DNA from: Microscillaceae bacterium
GTDB lineage: Bacteria > Bacteroidota > Bacteroidia > Cytophagales > Microscillaceae
NCBI GenBank assembly: GCA_003449595.1
Contig: DMHB01000351.1
Span: forward strand, 1 to 5,558
Length of the DNA: 5,558 nucleotides
Direction: 5' to 3'
This document shows, in pieces, positions 1 through 5,558 of the stretch. How positions within the stretch are numbered: position 1 is the stretch's first letter; every line of letters begins with the position of its first letter. The notes below the pieces were generated by a model. It did not search any database, was not told where the DNA came from, and saw only the letters and a program-made list of their open reading frames with translations. The position numbers and the translations under genes are program-made.

Positions 1-789
1 GTATGGGTATTCAGATACCATTTCTGCTATGATGGTATTGACATCTTTACCAAATGGAACAACTTTGTCGTCCATCAATTCAGTAAACTGCCCTACAATC
101 AAACCCGCCAAACCTGTCAACATACCGGCTCTTTTCAAGTGTATCATAAGGCGATCAATATGGTATAGATATTCGTCCACATCTTCCAAAAATAAAATCT
201 TTCCTTGGGTATCAATCTGCGAAGGAGTTCCGATCGAATTGACAAACAAAGAGAGATTGCCTCCGATCAGCGCGCCTTTGGCAGTCCCCAGCCGGTTGTA
301 AGGATGGGCAGGCAGTTCAAAATTCAATTGTTGCCCAAACAAAGCCCCCCGTAAACTATCGATCGTGGCTTGGGTCTGTCTTGGAAATAGTAAGGGCATA
401 CTGCCATGGATACTTTCTAAGCCCAGCAAATGAAGGTGATTGTGCAAAATGGTTACATCGCTAAACCCAACCACCCATTTGGGGTGTTGCATAAATTTGT
501 CAAAATTTAACTGGTCGATGATGCGCAAGGTGCCATACCCCCCGCGTGCACAAAGAATAGCCTTAATGGAAGGGTCGTCTAACATCTTTTGTAAATCGGC
601 AGTCCGCTGCGCATCGGTGCCTGCAAATTGGTTGTATTCGGCAAATATGTATTCGCCAAGCTCAATTTGTAAGCCCCATTGTTTAAGTATATCAATGCCA
701 TAGCCCATTTCCGATCGGCTTACCACACGCGTAGCAGGGGCAACAATACCAATTTTGTCGCCATTTTTAAGATAGGGGGGGGTAATCAT
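1..789 (-). CDS. LD-carboxypeptidase, peptidase family S66 (3' end outside window)
   Basis: The first 263 residues of an LdcA-like serine peptidase are visible and the frame is open to the window edge. The family cleaves the terminal D-alanine from tetrapeptide muropeptides in the cytoplasm during peptidoglycan recycling; some relatives instead give immunity to peptide antibiotics (MccF type). Visible family motifs are PPYLKNGDKIGIVAPA (residues 4-19), FAGTDAQR (55-62), ARGGYGT (81-87), GFSD with the presumed nucleophile Ser110 (108-111), GGNLS (176-180) and LEDVDEYLYHIDR (201-213), where Glu202 matches E. coli LdcA Glu200. The third catalytic residue, a histidine, should lie in the missing C-terminal part. 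There is no signal peptide, consistent with a cytosolic enzyme. The ATG at 789 fits the family N-terminus and has no Shine-Dalgarno. An eight-C run covers codons 3-5. The gene lies 83 bases after the skp cluster, beyond a terminator. The family is certain; the exact substrate is inferred. Confidence 0.93.
   Translation of the reverse strand, partial: MITPPYLKNGDKIGIVAPATRVVSRSEMGYGIDILKQWGLQIELGEYIFAEYNQFAGTDAQRTADLQKMLDDPSIKAILCARGGYGTLRIIDQLNFDKFMQHPKWVVGFSDVTILHNHLHLLGLESIHGSMPLLFPRQTQATIDSLRGALFGQQLNFELPAHPYNRLGTAKGALIGGNLSLFVNSIGTPSQIDTQGKILFLEDVDEYLYHIDRLMIHLKRAGMLTGLAGLIVGQFTELMDDKVVPFGKDVNTIIAEMVSEYPY
775..782. repeat. C8/G8 homopolymer at codons 3-5 of the LD-carboxypeptidase gene
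   Basis: The coding strand reads ATG ATT ACC CCC CCC TAT, giving eight consecutive C. Reading on by eye, gain of one C brings a TAA at codon 8, and loss of one C gives a stop at codon 23, so either slip would abolish the protein. The Pro-Pro pair is itself conserved in S66 peptidases, which explains part of the tract, but the use of two CCC codons after ACC is a choice. The tract could also be a sequencing-error site. Confidence 0.9.
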
Positions 790-793
790 AATA

Positions 794-801
794 CAAAAAT
801 A
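794..801 (-). promoter_or_regulatory. TAnnTTTG (-7-like) box just before the LD-carboxypeptidase start
   Basis: TATTTTTG on the minus strand matches the Bacteroidetes -7 consensus exactly and ends four bases before the ATG. A start site about five bases downstream would fall on the A of the ATG, giving a leaderless mRNA. No TTG occurs at the usual -33 spacing because that space is taken by the terminator stem. The box also sits in a T-rich stretch, so chance is a real alternative. Confidence 0.25.
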
Positions 802-803
802 GA

Positions 804-848
804 CAAAAAAATAAGCCTGTTTAGCTACCGAAGTTTCCAAACAGGCTT
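804..848 (-). terminator. Rho-independent terminator of the uppS-bamA-skp-skp cluster
   Basis: In the transcript a perfect 10-bp stem forms between 848-839 (AAGCCTGTTT) and 822-813 (AAACAGGCTT). It is extended by a G-U and a G-C pair, then a 2x2 internal loop, then an A-U and a C-G pair closing a UUCG tetraloop at 832-829. The stem is followed by A and seven U (812-805). It begins 24 bases after the stop codon of the last skp gene. There is no T-tract on the plus-strand side, so it acts in one direction only. Confidence 0.9.
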
Positions 849-872
849 GAAATAAGTGTTTACCAATAAGAA

Positions 873-1415
873 TTACGGATTCTTAGGTGTAATATTCATT
901 TTTTTCAAGACTTCGCGTGAAATATCGCTCTCGGGAGAAGAAGCAAATAACAACGCATCTTTACTAAGGATGAAGGCAAAAGTTTGTTCAGCGGCAATTT
1001 GGTTGATGGCGTTTTGAATGTCATCATACACAGGCTTCAACTCTTCTTGCTCTTTGCGTTGAATATCTTGCTGTGCTTGCTGTTGAAACTGTTGTAAGTC
1101 GGCTTGCATTTTTTGCAACTTGTCTTCTTTATCCTTACGGGCTGTTTCGGTCATAGTGGCTGCGCTTGCCTCATATTCATCCATCATTTGCTTAAACTCA
1201 GCACCTTTGCGTTGGAACTCTTCTTCAAGTTTTTTTCCAAAAAGTTGTAGATTTTCTTGCGCTATTACATACTTGGAATATTTAGCATCTGCAATATTGG
1301 CCATCAAATAGGCCGCATCTACATAGCCGATCTTTTGGGCAAAAGCGGTTTGGGTGGTGGTAAAAACAGTAGCAAAAAATGCTATTTGAAAATAGATATG
1401 GATTGTCCTTTTCAT
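873..1415 (-). CDS. skp: Skp/OmpH-family periplasmic chaperone, second copy (180 aa)
   Basis: This is a periplasmic holdase that would keep unfolded outer-membrane proteins soluble on the way to BamA. Residues 1-26 form a signal peptide (MKR, a hydrophobic core, then AFA before Gln27). The mature protein opens with QKIGYVD (27-33), the usual first strand of the family. Residues about 45-128 are a long charged, Gln-rich helix expected to form the coiled-coil arm. Residues 146-159 (FAFILSKDALLFAS) and 164-173 (DISREVLKKM) complete the small trimerisation body. The length is normal for the family. I chose the ATG at 1415: a TTG at 1436 would add seven residues (MYNLILI) ahead of the typical MKR signal start. 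The gene follows its paralogue after 39 AT-rich bases and is the last gene before the terminator. It ends in a neutral-to-basic tail (KKMNITPKNP), unlike the paralogue. The family is clear; which outer-membrane clients it serves is unknown. Confidence 0.92.
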   Translation of the reverse strand: MKRTIHIYFQIAFFATVFTTTQTAFAQKIGYVDAAYLMANIADAKYSKYVIAQENLQLFGKKLEEEFQRKGAEFKQMMDEYEASAATMTETARKDKEDKLQKMQADLQQFQQQAQQDIQRKEQEELKPVYDDIQNAINQIAAEQTFAFILSKDALLFASSPESDISREVLKKMNITPKNP

Positions 1416-1418
1416 AAT

Positions 1419-1452
1419 CAAAATTAAATTATACAAAAAATTTATATCAAAA
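1419..1452 (-). promoter_or_regulatory. Possible internal promoter before the second skp gene
   Basis: On the minus strand a TTTTG (1452-1448), just after the stop codon of the first skp gene, is followed by 21 bases and then TAATTTTG (1426-1419). This matches the Bacteroidetes TTG-N17-23-TAnnTTTG promoter pattern. The box ends three bases before the ATG, so the transcript would be leaderless or nearly so. The gap is extremely AT-rich, which makes chance matches likely. Confidence 0.3.
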
Positions 1453-1454
1453 TG

Positions 1455-2012
1455 TTATTCATCGTCTTTATCTTTCTCATCTCCCTCGTCCAGATTTAGC
1501 TCTTTAAGCACATAATCTGTGTAATCGTGGCGGGGTTCTGTATAAATCATAATCAGGTCGCTCGATTTATCGAACATAATCTGCACTTTTTTCTCCCGAG
1601 CAACCTTAGCGACTGCTCTAAAAAGCTCATCCTGAGCTGGTTGGATCAACTCTTGCTTTTTATCAAAATAAACCCCTTCATACCCAAATATGGATTTTTG
1701 ATATTCACGGGCCTTTTGTTCTTCAATAGCAATCTCGGCCTGTTTTTCCTTGCGCATTTCTTCAGGAAGTAGTATCTCTTCTTCAGAATACTTTCTTTTT
1801 AGCTCTTCTACTGCCTTGAATTTATCGGCGATGAGTCTTTCCCAATTGGCCGCAGCTTTTTCGATTTCCTGCATTGCTTTCTGGTATTCCGGCATTCGTT
1901 GCAGAATAAAATCGGAATCAACATAGCCGAATTTTTGCGCCTGTGAAGGATTAATGCAAAACCAATGCAAAAGTACGAAAAAACTAAAAAAAATCGCAGT
2001 GTTCCTTTTCAT
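1455..2012 (-). CDS. skp: Skp/OmpH-family periplasmic chaperone, first copy with acidic tail (185 aa)
   Basis: This is a second Skp-type holdase, transcribed directly after bamA. Residues 1-25 form a signal peptide (MKR, an aromatic-rich hydrophobic core, SQA before Gln26). The mature protein begins QKFGYVDSDFILQRMPEY (26-43), the Bacteroidetes OmpH form. A charged helical arm spans roughly 44-105. FGYEGVYFDKKQELIQPAQD (109-128) is the conserved return helix, and VQIMFDKSSDLIMIY (143-157) with DYTDYVLKELNL (163-174) forms the body. The protein ends in an acidic run, DEGDEKDKDDE (175-185), that the neighbouring copy lacks. The start is the ATG at 2012; a TTG at 2024 would only add MSKL ahead of the MKR signal start. 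The gap to bamA is 52 bases with no terminator, so co-transcription with bamA is likely. Family assignment is firm; the role of the tail is unknown. Confidence 0.93.
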   Translation of the reverse strand: MKRNTAIFFSFFVLLHWFCINPSQAQKFGYVDSDFILQRMPEYQKAMQEIEKAAANWERLIADKFKAVEELKRKYSEEEILLPEEMRKEKQAEIAIEEQKAREYQKSIFGYEGVYFDKKQELIQPAQDELFRAVAKVAREKKVQIMFDKSSDLIMIYTEPRHDYTDYVLKELNLDEGDEKDKDDE

Positions 2013-2064
2013 TAACTTCGACAACTTATTGTTTTACTAGCAGGTTAACCCTTCTTTTGATTGT

Positions 2065-4566
2065 TTATCGAATTTGCTGCCCAATGATGAAGTGGAATTG
2101 CCCTTCATTACCCCCAACCCCAGGAATCGGATCAAATCCATACCCCCAGTCGATACCAATCAACCCGAAAGCTGGCATAAAAATCCTTGCTCCTACGCCT
2201 GCCGATCTGTATAAATTGAAGGGATTATAATCCGCATAGCTACCCCAGTTATTCCCTGCCTCTAAGAAGGTATGAATGAAAATAGTGGCTGTTGGATTCA
2301 GCGAAACCGGATAACGGAGTTCCATTACAAATTTATTATACACTACCCCTCCTGAGGCATTGTCGATAGGTCTAATGGAATTATTTCGATAACCTCGCAA
2401 GCCAATGATGTCAGTACCCAGCAAGAAGTTGAAACCGGCCAACCCATCGCCCCCTAATAAGAATCGTTCGAAAGGACCAATGCCCAATGCAGGGTTATAA
2501 GACCCAATAAAGCCCATATGTGCCCGGGTATTCAATACAAATTTGCCGAAAAGCTGGGTAAACCAAGAGGTGTCAAACATCCATTTGTGGTATTCCACCA
2601 ATCTAAATCGCTCAGAAACAGGTATTTTAGAAACATCCTTACCCGAGAAAAGCGAATACGGCGGTGTAAGGGTAAGGCTCAAAGAAATATTAGATCCCGA
2701 GCGTGGGAAAGTTGGATTATCGATGCTATTACGAGCAATGGTGGTGTTAAAGTTGAAGTTTTGCGCCGTACCTGTCGAGAAACCTAAAGTATTGCCAAAA
2801 TTGAACAAATCATAATACAGATAAGAAACGGAATTTGTCAACGTAAAAAAGTCATCCGGCCACTTCAACCTACGGCCTAAGCTTACTGTAACCCCATATA
2901 CCTTGAGCGAGCCAATTACTTCATTTCTAAAAATGCTTCGGTTAATCGAGTGGCTCAAACTTACTGTAAATGATTGTGGCCTTCTACCACCTAACCAAGG
3001 TTCTGTAAACGACAAAGAGTACGTTTGAAAAGCCCTTCCATTGGCTTGTGCTCTCAGCGAGAGACGTTGCCCGTCGCCTGAAGGCAGGGGTCGCCACGCT
3101 TTGAAATTGGCTATATTTTTTACTGAAAAGTTGTTGAAAACTAACCCCAACGTACCAATAAAACCAAAAGCACCACCCCAACCACCGGAAAGTTCAATTT
3201 GATCGCTGGGCTTTTCGGTAAGGTTATATTCTATGTCCACCGTACCATCAGCTTGGTTGGGAATAGGGTTGATGTCCACCTTCTCGGGGTCGAAATAGCC
3301 TAAGTTAGTAATTTCGCGCTGTGAACGGATAATGTCAGAACGGCTAAATTTGGCGCCGGGCTTTGTACGAATTTCCCGTAGAATTACGTGGTCGCTTGTC
3401 TTGGTATTTCCATTCAAGATGATGCGGTTGATGGTGGCTTGCGGGCCTTCGTTGATTACAATTTGGATATCTACGGTGTCTTGCCGAATAGCTACTTCGA
3501 CAGGCTCGATATTGAAGAATAGATAACCATCGTCCATATACAAAGAAGAAATATCTAATTCGGTTTGGCTAAAGTTCAGCTTCTTTTGCAGGTAATCTTT
3601 GTCATACACATCGCCTTTTTTGATGCCTAAAATCTCGCTCAAAACAGCATCTTTATAGATGTAGTTGCCCATCCAAGTAATGTCGCCAAAATAATATTTT
3701 TGGCCTTCATAAATTTTGATATCCAAATTCAGCGTATTCTTGGCGTGTCTATACACTGTATCGCTGATAACGCGGGCATCTCTATACCCTTTGGAATTGT
3801 AATAAGTGATGAGCTTTTCTTTGTCTTCTTCAAACTTACTCTTGATAAATTTGGAAGACACGAAGATGTTGTAGAAATGCTTTTCTTTAGTACCTTTCAA
3901 GCGTTTTTTTACCTTCTTATCGTTCAGCACTTCATTGCCTTCAATGTTGATAGCGTGAATCTTTACACGGTGGTTTTTCTCTACATTCACCTTAAACATC
4001 ACACTATTCGACACAATGGTGTCAGTAACTTGCTCTATTTCAACCGCTACATTGGTAAAGCCTTTGTCGATGTAGTATTTTTTGACGGCCAATTGGGTGT
4101 TTTTCAATAACACATCGGTAACAATTTTCCCTTTGATAGTACCAATTTTATCGGTAAGTGTTTGTACTTCATTTTTTTTCACCCCATTGAAGTTGATGCG
4201 GGTAAGGCGTGGCCGCTCCTTGAGGTCGATGTTGAGATAAACCACTGAGCCTTCCATTTTGGTGATAGAGATTTCGACATCGCCCAAAATACCTTGATCC
4301 CATAATTTACGGATAGCACGGCTGATGTCATCGCTGGGGATGTTCACCTTATCGCCTACGCGCAAACCAGAAAGGTTGATCAGGGCGTTGGCATCCAAAA
4401 AACGGGCACCGGTTACTGTAATTCCCCCGATTTCGTATTCTTTGGGTTGCATATAGTTGAGCTTCCCCTCTTCTTTGATGTCGTTGGTGATGATTTTGTC
4501 GGGTTGCGCCCAAGCAGCCAAAGCAGTCAGCCAGCTAAGAAACAGGAATAGTTGTAGTTTTTTCAT
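2065..4566 (-). CDS. bamA: BamA, outer-membrane protein assembly factor (833 aa)
   Basis: This is the central Omp85 protein of the BAM complex, which folds and inserts beta-barrel proteins into the outer membrane. Residues 1-20 are a signal peptide (AWA before Gln21). A short linker leads into five POTRA domains at about 44-117, 119-197, 200-287, 289-374 and 376-453; repeated cues include GNEVLND (210-216) and LNGNTKTSDHVILREIR (384-400). The beta-barrel covers about 455-833. It holds FTEPWLGGRRP (520-530), typical of Bacteroidetes homologues, and LRGYRNNS (723-730), the conserved RGY motif of loop 6 that packs inside the barrel. The last strand is QFHFIIGQQIR (823-833): it lines up with the E. 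coli ending but has Ile-Arg where a terminal aromatic is usual. The length is close to the family norm (E. coli 810). The ATG overlaps the uppS stop in ATGA, suggesting translational coupling. The other Bam subunits are not in the window. Confidence 0.97.
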   Translation of the reverse strand: MKKLQLFLFLSWLTALAAWAQPDKIITNDIKEEGKLNYMQPKEYEIGGITVTGARFLDANALINLSGLRVGDKVNIPSDDISRAIRKLWDQGILGDVEISITKMEGSVVYLNIDLKERPRLTRINFNGVKKNEVQTLTDKIGTIKGKIVTDVLLKNTQLAVKKYYIDKGFTNVAVEIEQVTDTIVSNSVMFKVNVEKNHRVKIHAINIEGNEVLNDKKVKKRLKGTKEKHFYNIFVSSKFIKSKFEEDKEKLITYYNSKGYRDARVISDTVYRHAKNTLNLDIKIYEGQKYYFGDITWMGNYIYKDAVLSEILGIKKGDVYDKDYLQKKLNFSQTELDISSLYMDDGYLFFNIEPVEVAIRQDTVDIQIVINEGPQATINRIILNGNTKTSDHVILREIRTKPGAKFSRSDIIRSQREITNLGYFDPEKVDINPIPNQADGTVDIEYNLTEKPSDQIELSGGWGGAFGFIGTLGLVFNNFSVKNIANFKAWRPLPSGDGQRLSLRAQANGRAFQTYSLSFTEPWLGGRRPQSFTVSLSHSINRSIFRNEVIGSLKVYGVTVSLGRRLKWPDDFFTLTNSVSYLYYDLFNFGNTLGFSTGTAQNFNFNTTIARNSIDNPTFPRSGSNISLSLTLTPPYSLFSGKDVSKIPVSERFRLVEYHKWMFDTSWFTQLFGKFVLNTRAHMGFIGSYNPALGIGPFERFLLGGDGLAGFNFLLGTDIIGLRGYRNNSIRPIDNASGGVVYNKFVMELRYPVSLNPTATIFIHTFLEAGNNWGSYADYNPFNLYRSAGVGARIFMPAFGLIGIDWGYGFDPIPGVGGNEGQFHFIIGQQIR

Positions 4567-5306
4567 ACATTGTTGAGTTGTTCGCTTGTTTTGCCAAAGC
4601 GTCTTTCACGTTTTTGGTAAGCAATGATGGCTTCGTATAAGTGCTCGCGCCTAAAATCAGGCCAAAGCACCGGAGAAACATATATTTCAGAATAAGCAAT
4701 TTGCCAGAGCAAAAAATTGCTCACACGCATCTCACCGCTGGTTCTTATCAGAAGCTCGGGGTCGGGAATATTATGTGTGCTCAGGTAACGGTTGAATATC
4801 TCTGCTTCTCCCGCTTCTTGTGCCGATAAAGCTCCACGAGCCACCTCTAAGGCAATATTTTTAACTGCATTCAGAATGTCCCACCGGCCACTGTAACTCA
4901 AGGCGATGACAAGAGTCATTCTTGTATTTTGTGCCGTGATTTGCATAGCCTCTTCCAATTCTTGCTGGCATATAGCCGGCAAAGTGTTCATTTCGCCAAT
5001 CACTTGCAGTTTGATATTGTTTTTAGTCAAGCTTTTAATCTCCTTTCGGATGGTGCTGACCAACAATTGCATCAACGCATCGATTTCTTCAGTAGGTCGC
5101 CCCCAATTCTCTGTCGAGAAAGCATACAAAGTAAGAAACTTGACTCCCAACTCCGCAGAGCTTTCTATGGCTTCCCTTACTGCTTTGATAGCATTTTTAT
5201 GCCCAAAAATACGCATAGCCCCTTTCCGTTTTGCCCACCTGCCGTTTCCGTCCATAATAATCGCAATGTGCTCGGGCAAGCTGTTCAAATCAATGGCTTC
5301 CTTCAT
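4563..5306 (-). CDS. uppS: Undecaprenyl diphosphate synthase (cis-prenyltransferase, 247 aa)
   Basis: UppS condenses eight isopentenyl diphosphates onto farnesyl diphosphate to give C55 undecaprenyl diphosphate, precursor of the lipid carrier for peptidoglycan and surface polysaccharides. It acts in the cytosol at the inner membrane. All conserved regions are present: HIAIIMDGNGRWAK (13-26) with catalytic Asp19, FGHKN (34-38) with His36, YAFSTENWGRP (61-71) with Ser64, Asn67, Trp68 and Arg70, SYSGRWD (137-143), and IRTSGEMRVSNFLLWQ (187-202) with Arg188, Arg194 and Ser196 for diphosphate binding, then Glu207 and LWPDF (214-218). These align with E. coli Asp26, His43, Asn74, Arg194, Arg200 and Glu213. 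The length is normal (E. coli 253). The ATG at 5306 places the PEHIAIIMDG start correctly and has no Shine-Dalgarno. It is the first recognisable gene of the cluster and overlaps bamA by four bases. Some related enzymes make shorter or longer chains, and chain length cannot be read from sequence alone. Confidence 0.97.
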   Translation of the reverse strand: MKEAIDLNSLPEHIAIIMDGNGRWAKRKGAMRIFGHKNAIKAVREAIESSAELGVKFLTLYAFSTENWGRPTEEIDALMQLLVSTIRKEIKSLTKNNIKLQVIGEMNTLPAICQQELEEAMQITAQNTRMTLVIALSYSGRWDILNAVKNIALEVARGALSAQEAGEAEIFNRYLSTHNIPDPELLIRTSGEMRVSNFLLWQIAYSEIYVSPVLWPDFRREHLYEAIIAYQKRERRFGKTSEQLNNV

Positions 5307-5361
5307 GTAATCAGGGTAATTTTCTTAATTATTGGCGGCTTATTTGTTCGCAAGGTGTACA

Positions 5362-5380
5362 TTTGAAGGTTTGCTTCAAA
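5362..5380. repeat. Short inverted repeat upstream of uppS
   Basis: TTTGAAG (5362-5368) and CTTCAAA (5374-5380) are perfect 7-base arms around a five-base spacer. There is no T-tract on either side, so it is not a terminator. It could be an operator or a small hairpin in the uppS leader, about 56 bases before the start codon. Confidence 0.5.
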
Positions 5381-5456
5381 ATGCGTAACAAGAGAGTAGT
5401 ATTTAGTAGTAGGCTCAAAACAAGGATATACGATCCTTTGTCAATCAATTCGGTTG

Positions 5457-5489
5457 CAAAAATAATGGCAAACTTATTCATACGCAAAA
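5457..5489 (-). promoter_or_regulatory. Candidate promoter of the uppS-bamA-skp-skp cluster
   Basis: On the minus strand TTTTG (5489-5485) is followed by 20 bases and then TATTTTTG (5464-5457), a full match to the Bacteroidetes -33/-7 consensus. Transcription would begin near 5452 and leave a leader of about 145 bases before uppS. A weaker candidate lies downstream: TTG (5448-5446), 17 bases, then TATCCTTG (5428-5421) with one mismatch. Both would be internal to the open minus-strand frame if that frame is coding. Confidence 0.45.
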
Positions 5490-5558
5490 TTCTAACAAAA
5501 TCTTGTAGAAGAATTTCATCCCACTGCCTCGTAGAATTCTCTTTACTAAGCCGTAAGA

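Larger units (their letters stand above)
5307..5558. other. Upstream region of uppS, no recognisable gene
   Basis: These 252 AT-rich bases contain no recognised gene. On the minus strand one frame is open from the window edge (5556) to a TAA at 5329-5331, 75 residues, ending 22 bases before uppS. It includes a Leu-rich hydrophobic stretch and ends CTPCEQISRQ. On the plus strand a frame starting with ATG at 5381 is open to the edge (59 residues, rich in Arg and Ser). The two are antisense to each other, neither resembles a family I know, and at most one is likely to be coding. A promoter candidate and an inverted repeat also lie here. Confidence 0.6.

Noticed and set aside
29..703. Plus-strand open frames of 87-90 residues opposite the LD-carboxypeptidase gene
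   Set aside because: The minus strand here carries a continuous S66 peptidase with all its motifs; the plus-strand frames are shadows.
1416..1436. TTG upstream start for the second skp gene
   Set aside because: It would add MYNLILI before a complete MKR signal peptide and overlaps the candidate promoter; the ATG at 1415 fits better. The same reasoning applies to the TTG at 2024 for the first skp gene.
2043..2050. GGTTAACC palindrome between bamA and the first skp gene as a terminator or operator
   Set aside because: It is only 8 bases, has no loop and no following T-tract, so it gives no support for termination or binding.
3700..4110. Plus-strand open frame of 136 residues inside bamA
   Set aside because: It is antisense to a certain bamA POTRA region, with no recognisable product and no promoter; it is a shadow of bamA codon use.
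4172..4179. A8 run in the bamA coding strand as a phase-variation or frameshift site
   Set aside because: It encodes Lys-Lys-Asn in an intact frame of an essential gene, and A/T runs of this length recur here (for example in the first skp signal peptide at 1986-1993).
4906..5366. Two overlapping plus-strand open frames of 134 and 145 residues opposite uppS
   Set aside because: They lie antisense to the fully conserved uppS and encode Phe/Ser/Cys-rich strings with no family signal.
1..5558. CRISPR arrays, tRNA or rRNA genes, insertion sequences
   Set aside because: No regularly spaced repeats, RNA gene signatures, transposase motifs or terminal inverted repeats were seen on either strand.

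Overview
The window reads as a chromosomal segment of a Bacteroidota (Bacteroidetes) bacterium. A Cytophagales-like lineage is likely, but this is inferred from protein style and not proven. The evidence is the gene set and order uppS-bamA-ompH/skp-ompH/skp, Bacteroidetes-type BamA and Skp-family sequences, the lack of Shine-Dalgarno motifs before any start codon, and matches to the Bacteroidetes promoter consensus (TTG about 17-23 bases before TAnnTTTG). All recognised genes are on the minus strand, so transcription runs from high to low coordinates.

Layout in transcription order. Positions 5558-5307 hold no gene I can recognise. This stretch contains a good promoter candidate (5457-5489), a short inverted repeat, and two open stretches running off the window edge. 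Next comes uppS (5306-4563), the undecaprenyl diphosphate synthase. It overlaps bamA (4566-2065) by the four bases ATGA. bamA encodes the outer-membrane beta-barrel assembly factor with five POTRA domains. Two tandem Skp/OmpH-family periplasmic chaperone genes follow (2012-1455 and 1415-873). A rho-independent terminator with a UUCG tetraloop (848-804) closes the cluster. A peptidase S66 (LD-carboxypeptidase) gene starts at 789 and runs off the left edge without its C-terminus.

The genes form a cell-envelope unit. UppS makes the lipid carrier for peptidoglycan and surface-glycan precursors. The two Skp-like proteins would carry unfolded outer-membrane proteins across the periplasm, and BamA folds and inserts them. 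The S66 peptidase would trim recycled muropeptides in the cytoplasm. It is separated by the terminator and is probably its own transcription unit.

This is mostly a conserved core region and I see no undescribed multi-gene system. The points most worth checking are a C8 homopolymer three codons into the LD-carboxypeptidase gene (possible phase-variable switch or sequencing-error site), TAnnTTTG boxes only 3-4 bases before two start codons (possible leaderless transcripts), the unlike C-termini of the Skp paralogues, and the unassigned region upstream of uppS.
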